Part shown: positions 8,574 to 17,091 of the stretch, one piece after another
How the letters are laid out: each line of letters starts with the position of its first letter
Position numbering within the stretch: position 1 is the stretch's first letter
DNA from: Flavobacterium potami
Lineage (GTDB): Bacteria; Bacteroidota; Bacteroidia; Flavobacteriales; Flavobacteriaceae
DNA: 64,000 nucleotides
Direction: 5' to 3'
Assembly: GCF_020026915.1 (NCBI RefSeq)
Contig: NZ_JAINUY010000001.1
Span: 930,001-994,000 of the forward strand
Position numbers and translations under genes: made by a program
The notes under the pieces: model-generated
Told to the model about the DNA's origin: nothing
Seen by the model: the letters and a program-made list of their open reading frames with translations, nothing else
Database searches by the model: none

Positions 8574-9956
8574 TTAATATCCAGGATTCTGAGGTTTCAA
8601 GAATGGGTTTGCCAAAAGTTCTTTTTCAGGAATTGGCCATAGGCTGTCCGTGCTATCCCAACCAGGTTTTATCAGTTCGAGTGCTGGATCAAGCTGGCTG
8701 GTTCTTTTAAGATCAAAGAAACGCTGGCCATATTCGCAGAAAAATTCAGATCTTCTCTCTTTTTGGACTGCAGTTACAATTTCCTCGGCAGTAATCGCAT
8801 TAGTATTGGAAAGTCCTGCGTTTTGGCGTATTTTATTCAGATCTTCTTTTGCTCCTATTAGATCTCCCTGCATGGCTCGTGCTTCTGCCCGTATAAGATA
8901 CTGTTCTGCAATTCTCAGTACGATGGAGTATTCTACGCTCGTCCCGGTATTTGCATTCCGTTTATATTTATAAGCATGGTACCAGACTCCTGATGGATTA
9001 CTGATTGTTCTGATCCAACTTGTTCTTCGTAGATCTCCATTCTCAAATGAATTAACAAGGCTACTGCTTAATGCTCGGGTGGAGGGAGGCCCGGAATTAA
9101 AAATGAATGAGGCACCTTCATCTGCATTGTTTCCGGCTCTTTTTGGCATAAACTGCCAAATTGTAGTGGTACTGCCTTTAAGAAATATTTGGTTTAAGTT
9201 GCTCTCCCAAACGTAAATCGGATTATTGAGCACTGCTGAAGCTGCATTGGAAGCTTCTGCCCATTTCCCCTGATAAAGAAAAGTTCTGGCGAGAACGGCA
9301 TAAGCTGCTGATCGATTTGGACGAACGCGTTCGGCAGAAATATATTCCATAGGAAGAAAACCGACGGCCTTATTGAGATCATTGGCAATATTTTCATATA
9401 CTTTTTCGGATGGCAATCTGCCCACCTGTCTGTTTATTTCATAATTTGTTCCTGTGATGTACGGGATATCGCCGTACATGTTGAGAAGATAAAGGTGAAT
9501 AAGTCCGCGTACGAAAAGAGCTTCTCCCTGTAATTTTTTCTTCTCGGCATCAGTCAGGGAAGAAGATTTCTCTGTGCCTTCTATAACCGCATTGCAGCAG
9601 TAAATCTGATGATAGCTTTCATTCCAGTAAGTTGATACAATGGCGCTTGTAGGTTCCAGACTGTTGGCATAGGGAAGTCCTGGCACGACATCCGACCCGT
9701 AATAGACCAGTTCATCGGCGTACATTCCAAGATTGGAGGATATCCCTCCTGAGAGACCGGTGAGGATTCCCGTATCACGCATTTTTGAATAAATATCGGT
9801 CATGGCGGCATTAGCTGTTGCCGGGTCTTCAAAAACTTTTGTTCCTGTCAGCTGCGAGTCCGGGAGTTCCACATCCACGAAATTCTCGCAGCCTGTAATC
9901 AGGAACGCAAACATGAACAAGGTAAAAAAGGCTATTGATGTGATTAGAATTTTCAT
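8574..9956 (-). CDS. SusD/RagB-family outer-membrane nutrient-binding lipoprotein
   Basis: 460 residues with a lipoprotein signal (lipobox FLITGC, C23), the N-terminal SusD-like region (FEDPATANAAMTDIYSKMRD), TPR-like helices and the typical C-terminal ending WPIPEKELLANPFLKPQNPGY. SusD proteins cap a SusC barrel and capture the ligand. It lies 10 nt downstream of susC and 9 nt upstream of the S9 peptidase. The peptidase partner suggests a peptide rather than glycan ligand, as in RagA/RagB of Porphyromonas; that is inference. Confidence 0.93.
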   Translation of the reverse strand: MKILITSIAFFTLFMFAFLITGCENFVDVELPDSQLTGTKVFEDPATANAAMTDIYSKMRDTGILTGLSGGISSNLGMYADELVYYGSDVVPGLPYANSLEPTSAIVSTYWNESYHQIYCCNAVIEGTEKSSSLTDAEKKKLQGEALFVRGLIHLYLLNMYGDIPYITGTNYEINRQVGRLPSEKVYENIANDLNKAVGFLPMEYISAERVRPNRSAAYAVLARTFLYQGKWAEASNAASAVLNNPIYVWESNLNQIFLKGSTTTIWQFMPKRAGNNADEGASFIFNSGPPSTRALSSSLVNSFENGDLRRTSWIRTISNPSGVWYHAYKYKRNANTGTSVEYSIVLRIAEQYLIRAEARAMQGDLIGAKEDLNKIRQNAGLSNTNAITAEEIVTAVQKERRSEFFCEYGQRFFDLKRTSQLDPALELIKPGWDSTDSLWPIPEKELLANPFLKPQNPGY

Positions 9957-9966
9957 GCTGTATGAT

Positions 9967-12900
9967 TTAAAAAGTTAACTGTATTCCTACTGTATAGGTT
10001 TTTAGAGGAGGAAGATAGCCTGCTAGCTTAAATTCTGGATCTCCACCTTTGTAAGGGGAGAAAGTAAGCAGGTTTTGTCCCTGAAAATATATTCTGCTTT
10101 TTACGTTTTTTGAAAACGAACCTGGAATATCATAAGAAAGCGAAATGCTTTTCAGTCTAATAAATGAGGCATCCTCAAGAGCAGCATCACTGGTTTTGAA
10201 CCTAGTATAAGCAGTATTTAATACGCTGTTTGTTCCAGTAGTTAATTTTTGATAATCGGCAGGGACATCTGCCGTCTGCCAGAAGTTATCCAAAGATCCC
10301 AGCTGGTTTGTGAAGCTGCCCGGCACAGCCGGCAGATAGGCAAAGGCCTGCTGCTTTACGAATTGGAAAAGGAAGTCGACCTGCAGGTTCTTATAGCGTA
10401 TGTCATTCTGTATGCCACCGAAAAAATTTGGATTTAAATCAACTAAGGACTGCCTGTCGTCAATTGATGTAATCTGCCCGTCATTATTAAAGTCATAAAA
10501 GTTATATGCGCCGTTCTGCGGGTTTATGCCTACATAGTTATAAAGCTTATTAATATTTATGGAATGCCCAATTACATAACGGTTAGCATTGGAGGAACTC
10601 TCAAGGCCAGGGTATGAAAGCAGTTTGTTTTTATTGGCTGATATATTGAAAGTTGTAGTCCATTCAAAATTTTTGGACTGCATATTCACAGACCTAAAAG
10701 TAAACTCAAGACCTTTATTCTGAACCGACGCATCAAGATTTGCTGTCAGGGAAGTAAAACCTGCAGTTCCGGGGAGCGGAAGTCCGACCAGCTGGTTGGA
10801 GGAGATATTCAGATAAAGTGCCCCTGTGAGAAAAAGACGATCATTCAATAGTCCTATTTCAAGCGCTGCTTCAAATTTCCTGTTGGTTTCCCACCCAAAG
10901 TCTGCATTAAAAAGCCGGCTGGGCTGCAGGCCAGTAATTCCCTGATAAGTGTTTGCTGTTGAGGTGTACGTGTCTATGAACTGATAGTCTCCAATCTGAT
11001 CATTTCCAGTTGTTCCGTAGCTGAGGCGCAGCTTTCCAAAACTTAAGATACTGCTGTTTTTTAAAAATGCTTCATTTGAGAAAACCCATGCGACGCCGGC
11101 TGCCCCAAACGATGCAAACTGTTTTCCCGATCCAAAACGGCTTGATCCGTCTCTTCTGGCAGTTAAATTTAGTATGTAGCGTCCTTCAAAATTATAATTC
11201 ACGCGTGCGAACAAAGCCTGATATTTATAAATTGTCTCATCGCTGAGATCGACAACTTTCAGTGTTGCCGATGCAAGATTGTAAATGAGGCTGTTGCTTG
11301 AGAAGCCAAAGCCTGATTCAAAGCGCCTGTTGGTATTCTGGCTTTGAAATGTCGAACCTATAAGCGTCTCTACTTTTGCTCTTCCGGCATTAAAGTTCCA
11401 TGTAATCTGTGGTTCAGCAATCCATGAACTTCGGAGAGTCAGATTAGTGTTCAGTACAGAACTTTTGCTATCAAGACCCAATGAAGGATTGTACATTGTT
11501 GAAGGCTGGGTAAGGGTTTCATAATTTCTAAGATCGGTATAGCCAAAATTAGCCTTTGCCACTAAATTTGCAGTAAGATTATAAGATAGTAAAGCATTGG
11601 CGGTCAGGTCATTTATTTGGGAGTGAAATTTTGACTCGTAATTGGCAAGCGGATTCTGCCATGTATTATTTTCCCAGTTAAGGTTACCGCTCTGATCAAA
11701 TAATGCTGGAGCATTAGGTGCAAGCGTTCTAGAAATTCGAGTAAGGTCTGCCGCAGGCTGATAGTTTTTCTGGCTGGTGTACCCTGCTGAAAAATTGAGT
11801 CTGAATTTTTCGTCTTCCGAAATGTGGTTGTAGCTAAAATGTACAGTTCCTCTGTTGTATTTGAAATCGTCAGGAAATACGGTCGTCTCGCTTCGTGTAT
11901 TTCCGCTTAGCAGAAACTGGTTTTTTTCAGATCCGCCGCTTAGGGATGCCTGCAGGTTCAGGATCTGTGCAGTTCCTCCAATGAGTTGTTTCTGCCAGTC
12001 AGTGTATCGGTTCTGGTCCCATGTTCCATTTACATCGTAGGCATTGGCAGGATAATTGGCTATTCCGTCATTAGCGAATGCCATGCGTCTCATATCCAGA
12101 TACTGATCAGTATGCATTAGATCCAGCATTTTTGTGACCTTCCCAATTCCCGTTGAGGAATTTATCACTAGTTTTGTTTTTCCTGCCCGTCCTTTTTTAG
12201 TGGAGATTAATACCACACCGTTAGCTCCTCTGGAACCGTAAATCGCTGTTGCATCCCCGTCTTTTAAGACTTCAATGCTTTCGATATCTGTTGGATTTAT
12301 CGAATTTAGAGGACTGGTCATTGTTGGCGACCCTCCGGATGTAAGTGTTGCTCCGAGTGTTTCCGATGAATAGGGAACACCGTCTATTATGTAAAGTGGC
12401 TGGTTGGCATCAGAGCGCAGGCTGTTCTGTCCGCGGATTTTGATTTGGAAAGCCCCACCGGGAGAACCGCTGTCTTGGATAATTTCCACGCCTGCCATTC
12501 TTCCCTGCATTGCTCCGAGAACATTTGGCGAAGACTGTTTCTCAATATCCTTTGATGTAATTTTGGCAATACTTCCGGTGCGTTCGCTTTCCTTAACTGA
12601 ATAATATCCTGCATTGACGCGAACTTCCTGAAGCGTAGTGGCATCATACTGCATTCGTATATCAATAGTATTTCTTCCGTTTACAGAAGCGAAGTAAGTC
12701 TTAAATCCTATGAAGGATACAATAAGCGTATCCTTCGGAGAAGCTGCAATGGAATAATGCCCATTGTAATCTGTGATTACAACTGTATTCTTATTGCTTT
12801 TAAGGGTGATTGTAACTCCCGGGAGAGGAGAAGAACCGTCACTTACGATACCTTGAACCACATTCTGTTGATATGGGATCAATTTGGAATTTCGAAAATC

Positions 12901-12993
12901 TCTGGAATAAACGGTGGAAAAAGACAACAGAATGCCAGCAAAAAATAGGCAATATAGAGATCTTCCACCCTTGTAAAATGAAAAATAATTCAT
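9967..12993 (-). CDS. SusC/RagA-family TonB-linked outer-membrane transporter
   Basis: 1008-residue TonB-dependent receptor. A signal peptide is followed by a CarboxypepD-reg-like domain (about residues 45-125, GIVSDGSSPLPGVTITLK), a plug with the SusC hallmark LYIIDGVPY and the IESIEVLKDGDATAIYGSRGANGVVLI segment (positions about 12,200-12,290), then the beta-barrel ending in an aromatic residue (VGIQLTF). It would import ligands across the outer membrane with SusD. It is the first gene of the susC-susD-S9 operon and has an unusually long 5' leader (about 395 nt from the predicted promoter) holding a structured RNA and a terminator. Confidence 0.94.
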   Translation of the reverse strand: MNYFSFYKGGRSLYCLFFAGILLSFSTVYSRDFRNSKLIPYQQNVVQGIVSDGSSPLPGVTITLKSNKNTVVITDYNGHYSIAASPKDTLIVSFIGFKTYFASVNGRNTIDIRMQYDATTLQEVRVNAGYYSVKESERTGSIAKITSKDIEKQSSPNVLGAMQGRMAGVEIIQDSGSPGGAFQIKIRGQNSLRSDANQPLYIIDGVPYSSETLGATLTSGGSPTMTSPLNSINPTDIESIEVLKDGDATAIYGSRGANGVVLISTKKGRAGKTKLVINSSTGIGKVTKMLDLMHTDQYLDMRRMAFANDGIANYPANAYDVNGTWDQNRYTDWQKQLIGGTAQILNLQASLSGGSEKNQFLLSGNTRSETTVFPDDFKYNRGTVHFSYNHISEDEKFRLNFSAGYTSQKNYQPAADLTRISRTLAPNAPALFDQSGNLNWENNTWQNPLANYESKFHSQINDLTANALLSYNLTANLVAKANFGYTDLRNYETLTQPSTMYNPSLGLDSKSSVLNTNLTLRSSWIAEPQITWNFNAGRAKVETLIGSTFQSQNTNRRFESGFGFSSNSLIYNLASATLKVVDLSDETIYKYQALFARVNYNFEGRYILNLTARRDGSSRFGSGKQFASFGAAGVAWVFSNEAFLKNSSILSFGKLRLSYGTTGNDQIGDYQFIDTYTSTANTYQGITGLQPSRLFNADFGWETNRKFEAALEIGLLNDRLFLTGALYLNISSNQLVGLPLPGTAGFTSLTANLDASVQNKGLEFTFRSVNMQSKNFEWTTTFNISANKNKLLSYPGLESSSNANRYVIGHSININKLYNYVGINPQNGAYNFYDFNNDGQITSIDDRQSLVDLNPNFFGGIQNDIRYKNLQVDFLFQFVKQQAFAYLPAVPGSFTNQLGSLDNFWQTADVPADYQKLTTGTNSVLNTAYTRFKTSDAALEDASFIRLKSISLSYDIPGSFSKNVKSRIYFQGQNLLTFSPYKGGDPEFKLAGYLPPLKTYTVGIQLTF

Positions 12994-13184
12994 AATATTG
13001 GGATTGGTTAGTTAAATGGTATTTAATTGGCTAAGGTCCTCTGCTCTAGTTTGGTCGCTGCAGCTGAGGGCCATTTTTTATGCTTAATAGATAAGATTCA
13101 TAGGCATTATTACATATTTAGACAGTGATGAAACGCGATTATTTCAAATAAAAAGAAGATGGCTAAGAATATAAGAGAGTAAAA

Positions 13185-13217
13185 TAAAAAAGGCATGGAA
13201 CTCATCTTACTGCCTTT
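13185..13217 (-). terminator. Intrinsic terminator inside the susC leader
   Basis: In minus orientation, AAAGGCA pairs with TGCCTTT (7 bp, 15-nt loop) and is followed by six or more U. It lies downstream of the structured RNA and about 190 nt before the susC start, so full-length susC mRNA needs read-through or another promoter. Confidence 0.7.
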
Positions 13218-13222
13218 GAGGT

Positions 13223-13310
13223 ACTGGTATACCGGGGAACAATAAGTGAGCCCACGCCAATAGACGTGAGCATCTTACTTATCATCTCGTCCCCGTTAAA
13301 AATTACCAGT
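13223..13310 (-). ncRNA. Structured leader RNA (candidate riboswitch, attenuator or small RNA) upstream of susC
   Basis: Minus-strand reading gives one elongated fold. P1 is ACUGGUA/UACCAGU (13304-13310 with 13223-13229). P2 is GGGGA/UCCCC (13290-13294 with 13234-13238). P3 is AUAAGU/ACUUAU. P4 is a 9-bp hairpin GCUCACGUC/GGCGUGGGC closed by a UAUU loop. P4 uses U-G pairs that become mismatches on the plus strand, so the minus strand is the functional one. An intrinsic terminator follows 6 nt after P1. I could not assign it to a known RNA family; Flavo-1 is one candidate to test. Confidence 0.6.
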
Positions 13311-13394
13311 TTTCAAAAGCGAGATTCAAAGCGAATGCTTCAAATATTTTAATGAAGAGTCGCAAATTTACATCATTAGATGTATTGATTGTGA

Positions 13395-13426
13395 CAAATA
13401 TAACAAAATTATATATTCAATACAAA
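13395..13426 (-). promoter_or_regulatory. Consensus Bacteroidetes promoter for the structured leader and susC operon
   Basis: Minus strand: TTTG (13426-13423), 20-nt spacer, TATATTTG (13402-13395), matching TTTG-N19/20-TAnnTTTG. A start near 13388 is expected. A second -7-like box TAAATTTG (13370-13363) lies downstream. The -33 TTTG is part of the palindrome ACAAATTTGT, which the divergent XRE gene could bind. Confidence 0.65.
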
Positions 13427-13468
13427 TTTGTATCGAATAAATAAATCTTTTTTCCCAAATTTTACTTT

Positions 13469-13846
13469 ATGGGAAAATCTAGTAAAATAGAGTTAAATTT
13501 AATTAATCTGCAAATCGGCTGTATTCTTCGATTAGCTAGATTAAAGCAAAATTTATCCCAGGACAAACTTGGTGGTAGAATAGATTACAGTTCAACAATG
13601 ATAGGTCGTGTAGAACGTGCAGAAAGCGTAAGTGGATGGGACAAAATCTACACTATTAGCAAATATTTGAATATTAGTTTTAATTCTTTATTTATATTGA
13701 AAGATAAGGATACTTTAATTTCGATTGTTGAAGAGTCCTTTAACTTAGAAGTAAAATTGACGCAAGAAAAAATTGATTACTATAACTTTCTGAAAAAAAC
13801 TTTAATAAATCAGTTCATCTTATTAGAAAAGGAACGAATAAAATAA
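13469..13846 (+). CDS. XRE-family helix-turn-helix regulator
   Basis: 125 residues. An HTH_3-type domain covers about residues 14-70 (IGCILRLARLKQNLSQDKLGG, then YSSTMIGRVERAE as recognition helix region and WDKIYTISKYLNIS). The short helical C-terminus has no recognised domain. It is divergent from the susC operon, with the susC promoter in the shared 475-bp gap, so it may control that operon or itself. It is followed at once by a bidirectional terminator. The family is certain; the target is inferred from position. Confidence 0.85.
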   Translation: MGKSSKIELNLINLQIGCILRLARLKQNLSQDKLGGRIDYSSTMIGRVERAESVSGWDKIYTISKYLNISFNSLFILKDKDTLISIVEESFNLEVKLTQEKIDYYNFLKKTLINQFILLEKERIK

Positions 13847-13847
13847 C

Positions 13848-13878
13848 AAAAAGCTTTCAGGAAGATGAAAGCTTTTTT
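13848..13878. terminator. Bidirectional terminator
   Basis: Arms AAAAAGCTTTC and GAAAGCTTTTTT with a short loop lie between the XRE gene and the convergent histone H1-like gene. Confidence 0.75.
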
Positions 13879-13890
13879 TCGAAATATATT

Positions 13891-14067
13891 TTATTTCTTT
13901 GACTCCTCAATAGAAACTTTTCTAAACTCTTTTAAAAGTTTTTCAATTTCCAAAGATGATTTACGAGCTCTAGCTCCGGCAGCTTTAACTCCTTTTTCAG
14001 CTACTGCTTCTGATTCTGCTTTAAATGTTTCGATTTCAGCGTTGATTTTTGCAACAAGGTCTTTCAT
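13891..14067 (-). CDS. Histone H1-like (Hc1-type) small DNA-binding protein
   Basis: 58-residue protein from ATG at 14067 to TAA at 13891. It begins MKDLVAKINAEIETF, contains a basic core GVKAAGARARKSS and ends FRKVSIEESKK. This is the short lysine/alanine-rich histone H1-like family common in Bacteroidetes, thought to bind DNA non-specifically and affect nucleoid structure. It has its own 78-bp upstream gap and shares a terminator with the XRE gene. Usually a core gene; here it sits inside the ICE cargo, perhaps to modulate expression of incoming DNA. Confidence 0.82.
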   Translation of the reverse strand: MKDLVAKINAEIETFKAESEAVAEKGVKAAGARARKSSLEIEKLLKEFRKVSIEESKK

Positions 14068-14144
14068 TATACAATTTTTTTAAATTAAGTGTGCAAAAGT
14101 AAAATTTTGCCATAAATGAAAACGGAATTGCTAACAAAATATTT

Positions 14145-15818
14145 TTACGAATTCTCTTTTTTCAATTCCTTAAGGAAATAACTGACCGAAATTCCTGTTC
14201 TGGAGTGGAATGCATTGGTGAATCGGGGAGTGGAAGTAAAACCGGCCTCCTCCGCCAGTGAGCCTATGGAGTAATTTCTATGTATGCTTGAGTTTCGCAG
14301 CAGTTCTACCAGATAATCAATTTTTAGGTCATTGATATAATCGGCAAAACGCTTGCCGCTGCGATGGTATATCACTTTTGAGAGATATTTGCTGTTAGTA
14401 TTAAACCGTACAGTTAAAGTGGCTAGTGTTGCCTCTTTGTGCAGGAATTTTTTATCCCTTTCAAATTTTTCAAGGTGTTTTATTATCTGCTGTACAGTTT
14501 CCTGCGAAATATCGGTTATTTCGAATTTATCGGGTGCCTGTTTCTGTAAGCTGCTCTGTTCATTTTTTTTCAGAAGCAGATCAAATTTGATCTTATTGCG
14601 CTTTTTAGTTTCAAAGTGGTTATAGGTCCCGTAAATGACGGCAGAGAACAGAACGACAACTACGCTGATCAAAATAACATCATAATATTTCTCTTTTACA
14701 AGCTGCTGCTGTATTTTTTCTTTTTCAAGGAGAATTTCTTTTGTGTCATATTCCTTGTGAATTTTGCCCATTAGGTACTTATTGGTATCTGTTAGTACAG
14801 AATCTGCTTTTAAAAGCTGGTCTATATAATACAACTGGGATTTCAGGTTATTTTCTTTCTTGTAATATTTAATCATTAATTCAAAAACTTCTCTTAAATC
14901 CGGACGAATATAACCTTTCTCAATAAATGCTTTTTCCACCTTTTTGAAGTAAGGAACTGCTTTTGAAGGATGATGCAGTTTCCAATAATTTTTTCCAATG
15001 TAAAAATTAGCAATTGATTCATTTGCGAATTCTGTGATTCCGTTTAACTGCGGCAAGACTTCCTGAAGCAATTGTATAGATGTGTGATAATTATTTAGAA
15101 AGTACTGGTTGATTCCCTCTGAGTGCTTAAAAAATAATTCCATCTCCGGAATCTTAAGGCGCTCACATTCTTTAATTCCCATTGAATTAGTTTGGGAGCA
15201 TTTACTGTAATCTCCAATCTTGTTGTAACAAACACTAAGTGAATGCAGTGAATTTAAGTAGGGGCGGGGCTGATTTTTTTTAAAATATTCAATGCAGTCA
15301 TTAAAAAGAGAAATGGCCTCGTCATAAAAACCGAGATAATATTTAATCTGAGCAATATGATATTTGGTTTTGTAGATCAGGTAATCATTTTCGGTTTTGG
15401 AAATGCTTGCATTTGCCTTAATGTAATAATCATATGCTTTCACATAATTTTTCTGGCTGTAATAGACGATCCCTTTTGATAAGTCAGCTGAGCCGATCAG
15501 CTCATCGCTTTTTGATTTTGCAGCTGCGATCACCATACTGTCAGCATATTTCAAGCGAAGATTCATTGGCGACTGATGCAGTAAGTTCTGATATGCATTA
15601 ACAGTCTCTTCATAATTCTTCTCCTTTTTTGCCTTATTTAAATAAGCATATAAATAAGGTGCTGCTTTCAGGCTGTCATCTTTGTATTCATAAATCCTAT
15701 CATCCAGATAGCTATAACTTTTAAAAATAAGGGAATCAGGAATTCTGTTTGGAATATTCTGGGCATTTAAAGAACTAATTAGGAGTAGAAGCAGCAGTAC
15801 TTGTAAATGACATTTCAT
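14145..15818 (-). CDS. TPR-transmembrane-AraC type transcriptional regulator
   Basis: Start chosen at MKCHLQVLLLLLLISSLNAQ (15818), which gives a proper signal or anchor segment; the frame stays open 27 codons upstream to 15899. Residues about 40-370 are TPR-like helical repeats, a transmembrane segment follows (VILISVVVVLFSAVIYGTY, around 380), and the C-terminal 120 residues form an AraC/XylS two-HTH domain (FNTNSKYLSKVIY, IGSLAEEAGFTSTPRFTNAFHSRTG). Such proteins sense envelope signals and regulate genes directly. It is divergent from the lipoprotein gene at 16149, with a 21-bp palindrome between them. Confidence 0.85.
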   Translation of the reverse strand: MKCHLQVLLLLLLISSLNAQNIPNRIPDSLIFKSYSYLDDRIYEYKDDSLKAAPYLYAYLNKAKKEKNYEETVNAYQNLLHQSPMNLRLKYADSMVIAAAKSKSDELIGSADLSKGIVYYSQKNYVKAYDYYIKANASISKTENDYLIYKTKYHIAQIKYYLGFYDEAISLFNDCIEYFKKNQPRPYLNSLHSLSVCYNKIGDYSKCSQTNSMGIKECERLKIPEMELFFKHSEGINQYFLNNYHTSIQLLQEVLPQLNGITEFANESIANFYIGKNYWKLHHPSKAVPYFKKVEKAFIEKGYIRPDLREVFELMIKYYKKENNLKSQLYYIDQLLKADSVLTDTNKYLMGKIHKEYDTKEILLEKEKIQQQLVKEKYYDVILISVVVVLFSAVIYGTYNHFETKKRNKIKFDLLLKKNEQSSLQKQAPDKFEITDISQETVQQIIKHLEKFERDKKFLHKEATLATLTVRFNTNSKYLSKVIYHRSGKRFADYINDLKIDYLVELLRNSSIHRNYSIGSLAEEAGFTSTPRFTNAFHSRTGISVSYFLKELKKENS

Positions 15819-15979
15819 AATGCATAAAAATTTTGACTTATACTCTTCTAAAGCATAAATCTGATTAATAAAAAAAATGAAGAGGTCGTTAGAGAGCAAC
15901 TTTCAAAAATACTGTAAATATTTGGATTAAAACTAAATAATGTAAGAAAAATACATTATTGATTTCATGGAAATCGACA

Positions 15980-16000
15980 GTGGATTTTCCGAAAATCCAC
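15980..16000. promoter_or_regulatory. Perfect palindrome in a divergent intergenic region, probable operator
   Basis: 10-bp arms GTGGATTTTC and GAAAATCCAC flank one central base. It lies in the 330-bp gap between the divergent TPR-AraC gene (start 15818) and the lipoprotein gene (16149). A -7-like box TATTTTTG on the minus strand (15911-15904) serves the TPR-AraC side. With no T-run after it, an operator is more likely than a terminator. Confidence 0.5.
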
Positions 16001-16148
16001 ATACATGTTCTTGATTTATGATTTTTTGCAATTTAGATTTGCTTTGAATTCAACAGCAAAAGATTCAGTAAAGTACTGAGCAAAAGTTCTGCTGGCCCGG
16101 GTAAAATGGACTGAGACAAGTTCTCAATTAACCAAACCATTTTGCATT

Positions 16149-16757
16149 ATGAAAAATTTACTAATAACTGGTTTAATTATTTTTTTAGGTTCATGTTCAA
16201 ATGAAGATTTTGACAATTCTGATTTAAGATTGGTTTCCAGCCAAGCAATCAGCAAAGAGAAAACTGCAGATTTTAAAAATGGGTCTGCTTTAGAGGAAAA
16301 TTTTAAGGAAGTTCAAGCAGGAGATTACCTACTTCTGGTTCCTGCCCAATTAGAAGAAAAGATCATTTCAGTATTAAAAACCCAACCTGGGCGAAATGAA
16401 CTAAAGACTTTTGAGAAAAGCAGTTCTGTTTTAGATACAATTTCTTCTACGGAGGATCCTGTCTCAACATTATTTATAATTGTTGATGAAAGTGCACTGG
16501 GGTCATTATTGAAACTTGATTTGAAGGGGTATATAGTCAATCTCGGAAATCTTCGCGGCCAGCAGTACCACATCGTGGATGATTTTATAATTCAATACGA
16601 GATTTCAAAAAGACAGGATTCAACACTTCTAACAGATGAAAAGGAATCCATTTTATCTATTTCCTCAATTTCGGAAGCAGTTTTATTTAGTGAAAAGGAC
16701 AGAAAGGACAGAGATTGGGAGACATCCACCACCAGTAGGAGTACGGGACATCAATGA
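16149..16757 (+). CDS. Hypothetical lipoprotein
   Basis: 202 residues with a short lipoprotein signal (lipobox FLGSC, C16). The mature part is acidic to neutral with no recognised domain; the C-terminus is polar (RKDRDWETSTTSRSTGHQ). Its position, divergent from a TPR-AraC regulator and followed by a small membrane protein and a second AraC regulator, suggests an envelope component of a regulated cargo module. Function cannot be stated. Lipoprotein export is well supported. Confidence 0.65.
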   Translation: MKNLLITGLIIFLGSCSNEDFDNSDLRLVSSQAISKEKTADFKNGSALEENFKEVQAGDYLLLVPAQLEEKIISVLKTQPGRNELKTFEKSSSVLDTISSTEDPVSTLFIIVDESALGSLLKLDLKGYIVNLGNLRGQQYHIVDDFIIQYEISKRQDSTLLTDEKESILSISSISEAVLFSEKDRKDRDWETSTTSRSTGHQ

Positions 16758-16833
16758 TGTAACGACGTGATTGAAGTTGAATCACTTCCTACTTTAATAT
16801 AGTTGATTAATAATTTTCTAATCTATCTGATTT

Positions 16834-17064
16834 ATGAAAAAGAGAGCTTTGTTTTATATTTTATTGTTCCTTTTTAATCTTTGCAGCCTTTATTTTATAA
16901 TGAAGCTTTTCGCTGCTGATCAGCTGGTTCAGTACGTACTTTACGAGGACAATATAATTGAGAGTCCGAGATTAACAGCGTATATTTTATACGTCTGCTG
17001 TTTGTCTAATTTATATTTCCAGTTTTTTACATGGATGGAATATTTTTTCAAGGATGAAATCTAA
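16834..17064 (+). CDS. Small membrane protein, function unknown
   Basis: 76 residues with two hydrophobic segments (about 5-25 and 46-68) separated by a short polar loop. No family was recognised. It sits 27 bp before the AraC-type gene and probably shares its transcript. Confidence 0.6.
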   Translation: MKKRALFYILLFLFNLCSLYFIMKLFAADQLVQYVLYEDNIIESPRLTAYILYVCCLSNLYFQFFTWMEYFFKDEI

Positions 17065-17091
17065 ATGTAGATCTAAACTAAAAGAACAAAA

